Source of the DNA: Mycolicibacterium flavescens
Lineage (GTDB): Bacteria; Actinomycetota; Actinomycetes; Mycobacteriales; Mycobacteriaceae
Reading direction: 5' to 3'
Length of the DNA: 64,000 nt
Assembly (NCBI GenBank): GCA_900637135.1
Contig: LR134353.1
Coordinates: 4,650,001-4,714,000, forward strand
The notes beneath the pieces were generated by a model. That model saw only the letters and a list, made by a program, of their open reading frames with translations, searched no databases and had not been told where the DNA came from. The stretch's first letter is position 1. Every line of letters begins with the position of its first letter. Both the position numbers and the translations under genes were made by a program. This document shows, piece by piece, positions 43,218 to 52,127 of the stretch.

Positions 43218-43771
43218 GCAGAGTCGCGCCGCTGGCTCCCCCGTGGAGCGAGGACGACGCCGCAGCCATCGACGGCTGGGGACATCCCGCCCGCACCTAC
43301 GAGCCGCTGCTGCTGGTGCGCTGCCTGCAAAGGCACCCGAATCTGGCTGCGCGGCTTCGCAAACTGGGCGAGTCGCTCTACGTCGACGCGCGTCTGCCGC
43401 CGCGGTTGCGCACGATCGCGATCCTGCGGGTCTGCGCATTGCTGCGGTGCGAGTACGAATGGGGCGGCCAGGCCGCGTTCTGGGGTCCCATCGCCGGGGT
43501 CAGCGAACGCGAATGTGACGCACTGGTTCTCGACGACGACCCCGGCTTCAGCGACTTCGAGCGGATACTGATCGCCGCCGTGGACGAGGTCGAGAGAACC
43601 GGCACCTGGTCGGATCAGACGTGGCACGCCCTTGGCGACGAGCTCGATGACGAGCAGCGGATGGAGTTGCTGGTCGCGGTCGGTTGGTATCGCACCATCT
43701 GCACGCTGTGCAACGGCATGGCCTTGCCGGTCGAGGGTTGGATGCGGCGCTGGCCGCTGTCAGACCGCTGA
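43214..43771 (+). CDS. Carboxymuconolactone decarboxylase-like protein
   Basis: A 185-residue CMD-fold protein with block RTIAILRVCALLRCEYEWGGQAAFW, where the usual CxxC-His is reduced to Cys...Cys-Glu-Tyr, so a hydroperoxidase role is doubtful. A partial second Cys pair occurs in TICTLCNGMALP. GTG 43214 overlaps the stop of the amidohydrolase gene by four bases, so the two are one operon. The end overlaps the convergent SDR gene by 12 bases. Function unknown. Confidence 0.78.
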   Translation: MSRVAPLAPPWSEDDAAAIDGWGHPARTYEPLLLVRCLQRHPNLAARLRKLGESLYVDARLPPRLRTIAILRVCALLRCEYEWGGQAAFWGPIAGVSERECDALVLDDDPGFSDFERILIAAVDEVERTGTWSDQTWHALGDELDDEQRMELLVAVGWYRTICTLCNGMALPVEGWMRRWPLSDR

Positions 43772-44584
43772 GCGGTCGCGGCGCAGCCCGGGATGCTGAC
43801 TGCGCAGCGTCCTGAGCAGAACAGCGCGCGGAAGCGCTTGCAGCAGGCGGGTACTCAGCACGTTCTGGCGTCCTGCGATCACGGTGCCGCGGTCGTGTTC
43901 GAGCGCGTCGACACCGATCCTGGCCACCTCGCGCGACGGCACCCACATGAACTTGGGGAATGCCGCGGCGAACGCGCGCTCGTCCATGCCCGCCGCCCGG
44001 AGGAACTCGGTGCGCACCGGCCCCGGAGCGAGCATCGCGACGGTGACGCCGGTGCCCGCCAGCTCGGCCCGCACGCCCTCGGTGTAGGTCTTCACGAACG
44101 CCTTGGTTCCCGCGTAGCCGGACTGGCCGGGGAACGGGTGATAGCCGGCGGTTGACCCCACGTTGAGGATCGCACCGCGACCACGCGGCACCATCTGCTG
44201 GACCGCGCGGGTGGTGAGGTCGATGACGGCCTCGACATTCACGCGCACCTGCGCGATCTCGTCGGCCACAGGCGATTTCGTCACCGACCCGATCGTGCCG
44301 ATCCCGGCGTTGTTGACGAGGATATCGACGGTGAGGCCGCGCTCGGCGACCTGGTCGAACAGGGCCGCGCGGGCCTCAGGGTCGGCGACGTCGCACGCGA
44401 TGGTCTCGGTGCGGACGCCGTCGCCGAGCTCGGCGGCCAAATCGCGCAGCCGCTTTTCGCGACGAGCGACGAGCGTGACGCCGTGACCGCGCGCGGCGAG
44501 CTCGCGGGCGATGTCGGCGCCGATGCCCGCCGACGCTCCGGTGACGACGGCGGTGGTGGTAGACGATGGCTGCGGTAAGGGCAT
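43760..44584 (-). CDS. Short-chain dehydrogenase/reductase
   Basis: A 274-residue classical SDR. The cofactor motif is TGASAGIGADIA near residue 15, NNAG near residue 90, and the catalytic Tyr/Lys pair in SGYAGTKAFVKTY near residue 160. The Arg after the first strand (VARREKRL) suggests NADP use. The C-terminal basic stretch (RSQHPGLRRDRSAV) is unusual but common in mycobacterial members of this group. Substrate unknown. Confidence 0.9.
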   Translation of the reverse strand: MPLPQPSSTTTAVVTGASAGIGADIARELAARGHGVTLVARREKRLRDLAAELGDGVRTETIACDVADPEARAALFDQVAERGLTVDILVNNAGIGTIGSVTKSPVADEIAQVRVNVEAVIDLTTRAVQQMVPRGRGAILNVGSTAGYHPFPGQSGYAGTKAFVKTYTEGVRAELAGTGVTVAMLAPGPVRTEFLRAAGMDERAFAAAFPKFMWVPSREVARIGVDALEHDRGTVIAGRQNVLSTRLLQALPRAVLLRTLRSQHPGLRRDRSAV

Positions 44585-44627
44585 ACAAAAAATCTAACGC
44601 GCCGCTGCGCAGACGTATCCTCGCCCT

Positions 44628-45002
44628 ATGAGCGTGAAGGTGGATCTCGACCGGTTGACCGACGTGCTGGCCGACTTCGGCTTCGCCTATCTGATCTCCG
44701 TGGGCGACGACTACCGCGCCCACACCGTCGCCGTCGACCCGGTGTTGCGCGACGGCAGGCTCGACGTCGGGACCGTCGGTCGGCACACGCGGGAGAACAC
44801 CGCCCGCCACGGCGACGTCACCATCGTGTGGCCGCCGAGTGAGGCCGGTGGATATTCGTTGATCGTCGACGGTCAGGCGCATCAGGCGGGCGAGTCGTTG
44901 TCGGTCCAACCGTCGCGCGCGGTTCTGCACCGCAAGGCCACCGCGGAGTCGCCGTCGACGAGCCCGGACTGCCTGCACGACTGCGTCCCGCTGAAAAATT
45001 AG
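44628..45002 (+). CDS. Pyridoxamine-phosphate-oxidase-like split-barrel protein (Rv0441c-like)
   Basis: A 124-residue protein with the split beta-barrel of FMN- or F420-binding oxidoreductases; FGFAYLISVGDDYRAHTVAVDPV is the first sheet region and LDVGTVGRHTRENTARHGDVTIVWPP the putative cofactor site. It keeps the place of Rv0441c next to groEL2. ATG follows TATCCT (44616-44621) by six bases, so it is likely leaderless. The cofactor and substrate are unproven. Confidence 0.82.
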   Translation: MSVKVDLDRLTDVLADFGFAYLISVGDDYRAHTVAVDPVLRDGRLDVGTVGRHTRENTARHGDVTIVWPPSEAGGYSLIVDGQAHQAGESLSVQPSRAVLHRKATAESPSTSPDCLHDCVPLKN

Positions 45003-45045
45003 TTCCGCCGAGAGTGGGGTTGTGTCACGGTCTGCGCGAATACGC

Positions 45046-45065
45046 GTGCGGGTAACCCACGTTCG
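45046..45065. repeat. Single arm of the dispersed palindromic element
   Basis: These 20 bases are identical to the right arm of the palindrome inside the DUF779 gene (26260-26279). A degenerate partner arm precedes it (about 45006-45029). The 45003-45140 gap holds this element and the groEL2 terminator. Confidence 0.65.
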
Positions 45066-45083
45066 GCGATACGAGCGGACATG

Positions 45084-45117
45084 AAAAAGCCCGGCCCCTC
45101 GAGAGGAGCCGGGCTTT
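45084..45117 (-). terminator. Rho-independent-like terminator of groEL2
   Basis: Perfect 10-base arms AAAGCCCGGC (45086-45095) and its complement (45108-45117) flank a 12-base loop; on the reverse strand the stem ends in TTTTTC. It lies 24 bases after the groEL2 stop codon and is the clearest intrinsic terminator in the window. Confidence 0.85.
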
Positions 45118-45140
45118 CCCAGTAGAACGGGTTTCCAGAC

Positions 45141-46766
<1,626 letters not shown>

Positions 46767-46878
46767 TGCGAAGTGTTCCTCCGGATTGGGGATGGCACGT
46801 CTGCGGTCGGGTGCAGTGCCCGCGACGGACGGCTCGGGTGTGCTCCGCAGATGCGGCCCGTTGCCTCACCGTCCCGAC

Positions 46879-46905
46879 CTAGCACTCACCGGTCGCGAGT
46901 GCCAA
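46879..46905. promoter_or_regulatory. CIRCE operator 1 of groEL2
   Basis: CTAGCACTC-N9-GAGTGCCAA matches the CIRCE consensus TTAGCACTC-N9-GAGTGCTAA at 16 of 18 arm positions, about 115 bases before the groEL2 start. It is the binding site of the HrcA heat-shock repressor. Confidence 0.92.
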
Positions 46906-46913
46906 TTGCCTTT

Positions 46914-46940
46914 CTAGCACTCGGGCATGGCGAGTGCAAG
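46914..46940. promoter_or_regulatory. CIRCE operator 2 of groEL2
   Basis: CTAGCACTC-N9-GAGTGCAAG, a second and slightly less complete CIRCE element eight bases beyond the first. Two tandem copies are typical of actinobacterial groEL promoters. Confidence 0.85.
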
Positions 46941-46956
46941 ATCGCATGCGACCCGT

Positions 46957-47520
46957 TCAGGCCGCTCGCAGGCCGTCCAGTACCACCTCGGTGAGCCGCT
47001 CGGCTTGTTCGGGATTGGCGTCCTGGATCGCGAAGCAGCCGGCAAGGATCGCCTTCACGTCGAGCACGTCGACATCGCGCCGGGCGGCCCCGGCATCCTG
47101 AGCCGCCTCGAGCAGGCCGCCGAGGAGGTCGAGGAAGGCCCGCTCGGTCTCCGGGATGGCCACTGCGACGTCGATGCCCTCTCCCGCCAGGGCGTCCTTC
47201 AGGCCGCGATCGGCCGCTCCCCAATGCAGGACCAGGGAGCGCAGCAGGACGAACAGCGCCTCCCCCGGCGGTACATCCTCGGTCAGGGCGCGGCCCTCGG
47301 CGACGAGGCTGTCGATGCGGTTCTCGACGACCGCGCGGTACAGGTCCACCTTGGCCGGGAAGTGGCGGTGCACCGTGCCCGCGCCGACACCCGCGCGCCT
47401 CGCGATCTCGTCGATAGGCACCGCGAGGCCGTCGGTCGCGAACGCGTCGTAAGCGACCTCCAACACGCGGGCGCGATTGCGCAGGGCGTCGGCACGCGGC
47501 GCTCGACCGGTCACACTCAC
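46957..47520 (-). CDS. TetR-family transcriptional regulator
   Basis: A 187-residue repressor with helix-turn-helix at about residues 15-60 (GLAVPIDEIARRAGVGAGTV then HRHFPAKVDLYRAVV). The GTG at 47520 has GAGGTG five bases before it. The same frame is open upstream to 47901, but that part holds the remnant of another gene. It ends 17 bases before the CIRCE region of groEL2 on the same strand. Its target is unknown; the gene sits in the accessory segment after groEL2. Confidence 0.82.
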   Translation of the reverse strand: MSVTGRAPRADALRNRARVLEVAYDAFATDGLAVPIDEIARRAGVGAGTVHRHFPAKVDLYRAVVENRIDSLVAEGRALTEDVPPGEALFVLLRSLVLHWGAADRGLKDALAGEGIDVAVAIPETERAFLDLLGGLLEAAQDAGAARRDVDVLDVKAILAGCFAIQDANPEQAERLTEVVLDGLRAA

Positions 47521-47707
47521 GTCGTCACCTCGGGAATCAAACTCAACGGGGCGTGCGTCCCGCATATCGCAGGGAATCGGGGTGCCCACTCCGCTTAACA
47601 CTCTACCGAGGAGAACCGTCGACCAAGTCGGCTCGCTCTTCGAAGTAGGCATCGCAGAATCCGGGTGCCGCATACGGGTCATGTCGTGAAGACCGCGCCG
47701 GGTCCGG

Positions 47708-47832
47708 TGTCGGGCGGACGCAGTAGACGTTTTCGGCCAATTCGAGGGATTCGACACGAAGTCGAACACCTCAGCTGTCGCGCGGTTGATCGTCACCGTC
47801 TTCGTGATCCTGGCGGCTGCCTGCCGAGGCAT
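47708..47832 (-). pseudogene. N-terminal remnant of an SRPBCC (polyketide cyclase-like) gene
   Basis: From ATG 47832, preceded by AGGGGAAA, the frame reads ITKTVTINRATAEVFDFVSN then PSNWPK, the typical first strand and helix of SRPBCC proteins. After NWPK the similarity stops, and no full domain follows in any frame before the TetR gene. It also overlaps the 3' end of the DUF1398 gene by 62 bases. I take it as a truncated gene. The remainder of 47524-47707 shows nothing I recognise. Confidence 0.5.
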
Positions 47833-48265
47833 CGTTGTTTCCCCTGCCGTGTGCAAGTCGCACCAGCGGATAGCTTTCGCAGTGCTGTTCGCCGCCGGCA
47901 CCGAAGTAGGTCACTGTGCGGGCGTCGAAGTCGACGAGGTACCGGACAACCCCACCTCGCCAGATCTCTTCGAGAAACTGACGAAAGGTGCAGTTCCCGG
48001 CCTGGTCGGTCTCGATGGCACGGACCAGGGCCGAGCGGTCGAACCGGGGGATCATGGCTCCACCCCTGACCAGTGGCTCGTCCATCTGCACCACCGCGCC
48101 CGCATCCGTGAGATAGAGGCTCTGGGTCGAGGGAAGGAACCACTCGTTGTGGCGTACGCCGGCTTGCCGAAGCACCTCGGCGAACACCGGGAAGCCGCCC
48201 ACGGTCGGACGCATGGCGATTGCGTGTCGCTGGGCCGTCTCTAACCGGTCAAGTGCGCCTGACAT
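47771..48265 (-). CDS. DUF1398 family protein
   Basis: A 164-residue protein with the DUF1398 core at about residues 10-135: VFAEVLRQAGVRHNEWFLPS and GGVVRYLVDFDARTVTYFGA then CESYPLV. The last 30 residues (from about HGRGNNDASAGSRQDHEDG) are hydrophilic, unlike the family, and overlap the SRPBCC remnant in another frame, which suggests that the original stop was lost. The start is ATG 48265; the upstream ATG at 48316 is less likely because it lies in the MarR promoter. Function unknown. Confidence 0.7.
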   Translation of the reverse strand: MSGALDRLETAQRHAIAMRPTVGGFPVFAEVLRQAGVRHNEWFLPSTQSLYLTDAGAVVQMDEPLVRGGAMIPRFDRSALVRAIETDQAGNCTFRQFLEEIWRGGVVRYLVDFDARTVTYFGAGGEQHCESYPLVRLAHGRGNNDASAGSRQDHEDGDDQPRDS

Positions 48266-48322
48266 GACGCCGCCCGCAGTGGCATTCGGCCTCGACGGCC
48301 GAAGTGGAGGTACCATGGGAAC

Positions 48323-48781
48323 ATGGTGTCAACCCGACAACATGTTGTCAATAATCGGGCGCGCGAGGTGGCTTTGCTCATTGCCGACATCTACGAGGCC
48401 GCGGGGGCGTTCCGTCGCTCGGGAGAGACCATTGCAGGCGCCGAAGGACAAACGCAGGCGCGGTGGCAACTCATGAGTGTCGTATCGGGTGGTCCCATGA
48501 CGGTCCCGCAGGTCGCTCGGCGGCTGGGGATCACCCGCCAAGGCGTTCAACGGGTGGCCAACGATCTTGTCGACGAAGGTCTTGTCCGCCTCACACCCAA
48601 CCCCGACCATCGAAGCTCCTCGCTGTTGGAGCTGACCTCGCAAGGGCAGGCCGTCCTCGGCCGGATCAACAATCGGGCGCACCGTTTGAACTCCATTCTG
48701 GCCTCGACACTCGACGCCCCGAAGCTGTCGCAGACACGCGCGGTACTCCGGACACTCATCGATGCGAACTCGACCGGATGA
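48323..48781 (+). CDS. MarR-family transcriptional regulator
   Basis: A 152-residue winged-helix regulator. PMTVPQVARRLGITRQGVQR is the recognition region (about residues 57-76) and DEGLVRLTPNPDHRSSSLLELT the wing. The start is uncertain: ATG 48323 has GGAGG 12 bases before it, but a perfect palindrome that looks like its operator covers codons 5-9; a GTG at 48368 would leave the palindrome upstream and shorten the protein to 137 residues. It diverges from DUF1398, a likely target. Confidence 0.82.
   Translation: MVSTRQHVVNNRAREVALLIADIYEAAGAFRRSGETIAGAEGQTQARWQLMSVVSGGPMTVPQVARRLGITRQGVQRVANDLVDEGLVRLTPNPDHRSSSLLELTSQGQAVLGRINNRAHRLNSILASTLDAPKLSQTRAVLRTLIDANSTG
48336..48349. promoter_or_regulatory. 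Palindrome GACAACATGTTGTC, putative MarR operator
   Basis: A perfect 14-base palindrome in the region between DUF1398 and the MarR gene. If the regulator starts at GTG 48368, the site is 18 bases upstream of it, the usual place for MarR autoregulation. Confidence 0.5.
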
Positions 48782-48870
48782 ACAGCCACTGGGAGTCGAG
48801 GAGCCTTTCCAAACCCGCCTCCGAGCCACGAGGCGCGTCCGATCGCGTACACCTGGCAAGGTGAGTTGTC

Positions 48871-49380
48871 ATGTCACTGATCGTGCCGCCCTATCCGCCG
48901 GCCCGTTTCACCAAAGATCAGCCCGAGGTCAGTGCGTCGCTGCGGCGGGCGCCGGAAAACGGTGGCCCGCCCGCCGACTATGAATCGTTCGGCCTGGTGA
49001 AGTATCACTACCTCGCCAACCAGCAGGACACCGACGGCGACTACGGGCTCTACCGCGTCGACATCGCGCCGAACGGCGGCGGGCCGGGGCCGCATTTCCA
49101 CCGCGCTATGAGCGAGGCGTTCTTCGTGCTGTCCGGAACGGTGAAGCTCTACGACGGCACTCACTGGACCGACGGACAACCCAACGACTTCCTCTACGTA
49201 CCGCCCGGCGGCATACACGGCTTTCGCAACGAGTCCGATTCACCGACGACGCTGCTGATGCTGTTCGCACCCGGCGCCCCGCGCGAGCACTACTTCGAGG
49301 GCATGGCCAAGCTCGGTGAGCTGACCGACGAGGAGCGCCGGGACTGGTTCATCGCCAACGACAACTTCTTCATCGAGTGA
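48871..49380 (+). CDS. Cupin-domain protein
   Basis: A 169-residue single cupin. GPGPHFHRAMSEAFFVLSGTVKLYDG (motif 1, two His and a Glu) and YVPPGGIHGFRN (motif 2, His) give the metal site. Similar small cupins act as dioxygenases, isomerases or sensors; none can be picked. The ATG at 48871 follows AAGGTGAG. It is convergent with the UvrA-like gene and overlaps it by 11 bases. Confidence 0.82.
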   Translation: MSLIVPPYPPARFTKDQPEVSASLRRAPENGGPPADYESFGLVKYHYLANQQDTDGDYGLYRVDIAPNGGGPGPHFHRAMSEAFFVLSGTVKLYDGTHWTDGQPNDFLYVPPGGIHGFRNESDSPTTLLMLFAPGAPREHYFEGMAKLGELTDEERRDWFIANDNFFIE

Positions 49381-51907
49381 CCAGCCGCGCGGCCAGATAC
49401 GGCGCCGTGCGACTGCCTTTCGCCCGGCTCACCTTCTGCGGTGTGCCCGCCGCGACGACGCGGCCGCCGTCGTGGCCCGCGCCCGGTCCGAGGTCGATCA
49501 CCCAATCCACCCCCGCGACCATCCGCATGTCGTGTTCGGCCACCACCACCGTGTTGCCCGCGTCGACGAGGCGATGCAGTTGGGCGTCGAGGAGATCCAC
49601 ATCCGCCGGATGCAGTCCCGTCGTCGGTTCGTCGAGGACGTAGAGCGTGTGGCCGCGACGGGGCCGCTGCAGTTCCGACGCCAGCTTGATACGTTGGGCC
49701 TCGCCTCCGGACAGTTCGGTGGCGGGCTGACCGAGACGCAGATATCCCAGCCCGACTTCACGCAGCGTCGTCAGGCTGCGCGAGGCACCTGGGATGTCTT
49801 CGAGGAACTGTGCGGCCTCGTCGACGGTCATGGCCAGGACGTCGGCGATGGTGTGGTCGCGGTAGCGCACCCGCAGCGTGGCTTCGTTGTAGCGGGCGCC
49901 CCCGCACGTCGGGCAGGTGGCGTAGGTGCCCGGCAGGAACAGCAGTTCGACCGATACGAAGCCCTCCCCCTGGCAGGTCTCGCATCGGCCTTCTGCGACA
50001 TTGAACGAGAACCGGCCCGCCGTCCAGCCCCGGCGGCGCGCGGCCGGCGTCGCGGCGAACACCCGTCGGACCGCGTCGAACAGGCCGGTGTAGGTGGCCA
50101 GCGTCGAACGCGGGGTGCGCCCGATCGGCCGCTGGTCGACGGCGACCAGTCGGTCTATCCCCTCGACGCCCTCGGCCCTGACCCCGATGCTGGCGTCGTG
50201 ATCGAGGTCGACGATCTCGGCGTCGGAATCGTCGGTGTCGCTGTCGCTTTCGGCCATACCCACGGCACGGCCCAGATGGCGGTTCACCACATCACCGAGA
50301 ACCTTGACGACGAGCGTCGACTTGCCCGAACCGGACACACCGGTGACCGCGGTGTAGACGCCGAGTGGCAGGTCGACATCCACGTCGCGCAGATTGTGAA
50401 AACAGATGCCGCGCAATCGCAGCCGCGACGACGGCTCGCGCGGGGTCCGCGGTTCGGCCGCCTGGTCACCGAACAGGTACCGACGGGTGATCGACTCGTC
50501 AGCGTCCTTCAGCCCGGAGACGGGTCCGCTGTAGAGCACCCGCCCTCCGTGCTCCCCCGCGCCGGGCCCGACGTCGACGATCCAGTCGGCCCGGCGCACG
50601 ACATCCATGTCGTGCTCGACGATGAACAGCGAATTGCCCGCTCGCCGAAGGTGATCCAGCACGTCGAGCAACGGCTCGGCATCGGCGGGATGCAGGCCGG
50701 CCGACGGCTCGTCCAGCACGTACAGCACCCCGAACAAACCGGCTCGCAGCTGCGTGGCCAGCCGCAGCCGCTGCAGTTCACCCGGTGACACGGTGGGCGT
50801 GCGGCGGTTCAGCGTCAGATAGCCGAGTCCGAGGTCGATGAGCACCTGGATGCGGGCGACCAGATCGGCGGCGATCATCGTGGCGACCTCGGTGAACTCA
50901 CCGGATGCGGTCGACTCGAACGCCGGGGCGGCGTCCTTGCGGGCCGCGGTCGGCCGCAGCGCATCGGCGAGTTCGGCCAACGGCATCGCCACGTAGTCGG
51001 CGATGGTGCGATCCGCGAAGGTGACCTTCAGCGCCTCGGGTCGCAGCCCCGATCCGTGACACACCCCGCATTCGACGCTGTCGACGAACTGCAGGACGCG
51101 TCGGCGCATCATCGCGCTCTGCGAGTTCGCCAGCGTGTGCCGGACGTGGCGTTCGGCGCTGGAGAAGGTTCCGTTGTAGTAGTAGTCAGCCGTGACCGGA
51201 TGCTGGCTCGGATCGATCTCGACGGTGGGCTGCTCGTCGGTGAACAATATCCAATCACGTTGCCGCTTGGGCAATTTCCGCCAAGGCTTGTCGATGTCGA
51301 ACCCCAGCGTGATGAGGATGTCGCGCAGGTTCTGGCCCTGCCAGGCGCCCGGCCACGCCGCGACGGCGCCCTCGCGGATGGTCAGCGAGGGGTCCGGGAC
51401 GAGCGTCTGCTCGGTCACCTCATGGATCCGGCCGAGACCGTGACACTTCGGGCAGGCGCCGACGGCCGTGTTCGGGGAGAACGCGTCGGAGTCGAGACGT
51501 TCGGTGGTGCCGCGCGGGTACGTCCCGGCACGGGAGAACAGCATTCTCAGCAGGTTGGACAGCGTCGTGACGGTGCCGACCGTGGACCGTGAGGTGGCCG
51601 CCCCCCTGCGCTGCTGCAACGCCACGGCTGGGGGCAGCCCGGTGATGTCGTCCACCTTGGGCGCGCCGGTCGGCAGCAGCAGGCGCCGCGCGTACGGAGA
51701 CACCGACTCGAAGTACCTGCGCTGCGCCTCGGCGTAGACCGTGCCAAATGCCAGCGACGATTTGCCGGAACCGGAGATGCCGGTGAACGCCACCAGCGCG
51801 TCGCGCGGGGCGGCGACGTCGACGCCCCGTAAGTTGTGTACGCGGGTACCGAAGACGCGGACGCACGGGTCGATGTCGTCGCTGCGGGTAGTGGGGGTTG
51901 GCGACAT
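49370..51907 (-). CDS. UvrA-like excinuclease ATPase (UvrA2/DrrC type)
   Basis: An 845-residue protein with two ABC ATPase modules. Module 1 has Walker A FTGISGSGKSSLAFGT near residue 40 and signature VSPGELQRLRLATQL; module 2 has GVSGSGKSTLVVKV and TELSGGEAQRIKLA, both with LYVLDEP-S/T-xGLHP Walker B regions. Zinc modules appear as CPKCHGLG...CGVCHGSG and CETCQGEG...CPTCGG. It is about 120 residues shorter than true UvrA, mainly in the UvrB-interaction region, so it is probably a paralogue linked to resistance against DNA-binding drugs rather than the repair subunit. Confidence 0.88.
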   Translation of the reverse strand: MSPTPTTRSDDIDPCVRVFGTRVHNLRGVDVAAPRDALVAFTGISGSGKSSLAFGTVYAEAQRRYFESVSPYARRLLLPTGAPKVDDITGLPPAVALQQRRGAATSRSTVGTVTTLSNLLRMLFSRAGTYPRGTTERLDSDAFSPNTAVGACPKCHGLGRIHEVTEQTLVPDPSLTIREGAVAAWPGAWQGQNLRDILITLGFDIDKPWRKLPKRQRDWILFTDEQPTVEIDPSQHPVTADYYYNGTFSSAERHVRHTLANSQSAMMRRRVLQFVDSVECGVCHGSGLRPEALKVTFADRTIADYVAMPLAELADALRPTAARKDAAPAFESTASGEFTEVATMIAADLVARIQVLIDLGLGYLTLNRRTPTVSPGELQRLRLATQLRAGLFGVLYVLDEPSAGLHPADAEPLLDVLDHLRRAGNSLFIVEHDMDVVRRADWIVDVGPGAGEHGGRVLYSGPVSGLKDADESITRRYLFGDQAAEPRTPREPSSRLRLRGICFHNLRDVDVDLPLGVYTAVTGVSGSGKSTLVVKVLGDVVNRHLGRAVGMAESDSDTDDSDAEIVDLDHDASIGVRAEGVEGIDRLVAVDQRPIGRTPRSTLATYTGLFDAVRRVFAATPAARRRGWTAGRFSFNVAEGRCETCQGEGFVSVELLFLPGTYATCPTCGGARYNEATLRVRYRDHTIADVLAMTVDEAAQFLEDIPGASRSLTTLREVGLGYLRLGQPATELSGGEAQRIKLASELQRPRRGHTLYVLDEPTTGLHPADVDLLDAQLHRLVDAGNTVVVAEHDMRMVAGVDWVIDLGPGAGHDGGRVVAAGTPQKVSRAKGSRTAPYLAARLVTR

Positions 51908-52127
51908 GGTTGGCGCAGAGTACCCACCTCGCGCCAGGACAAGCACCGTGTTTGCTGCGCGCAGTTCCACGAGGGTCGCCTCGCAGTGTCGGCCGCTCGG
52001 CGCTCAGCGGTGGTTCGCAGCCGCCGGTCATGTTCGACACACCGGCGGTCCGGCGACACGCCAAGCAGAGATGCGCGGCCGTAATCCGTTGCGCTAGGCT
52101 GCTGTCCGATCAGTGAGGAGTCTTTGG

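Noticed and set aside
46957..47901. Single long protein of 314 residues joining SRPBCC start and TetR
   Set aside because: The middle part has no domain character, and the TetR has its own ribosome binding site and start at 47520; the open frame is chance in GC-rich DNA.
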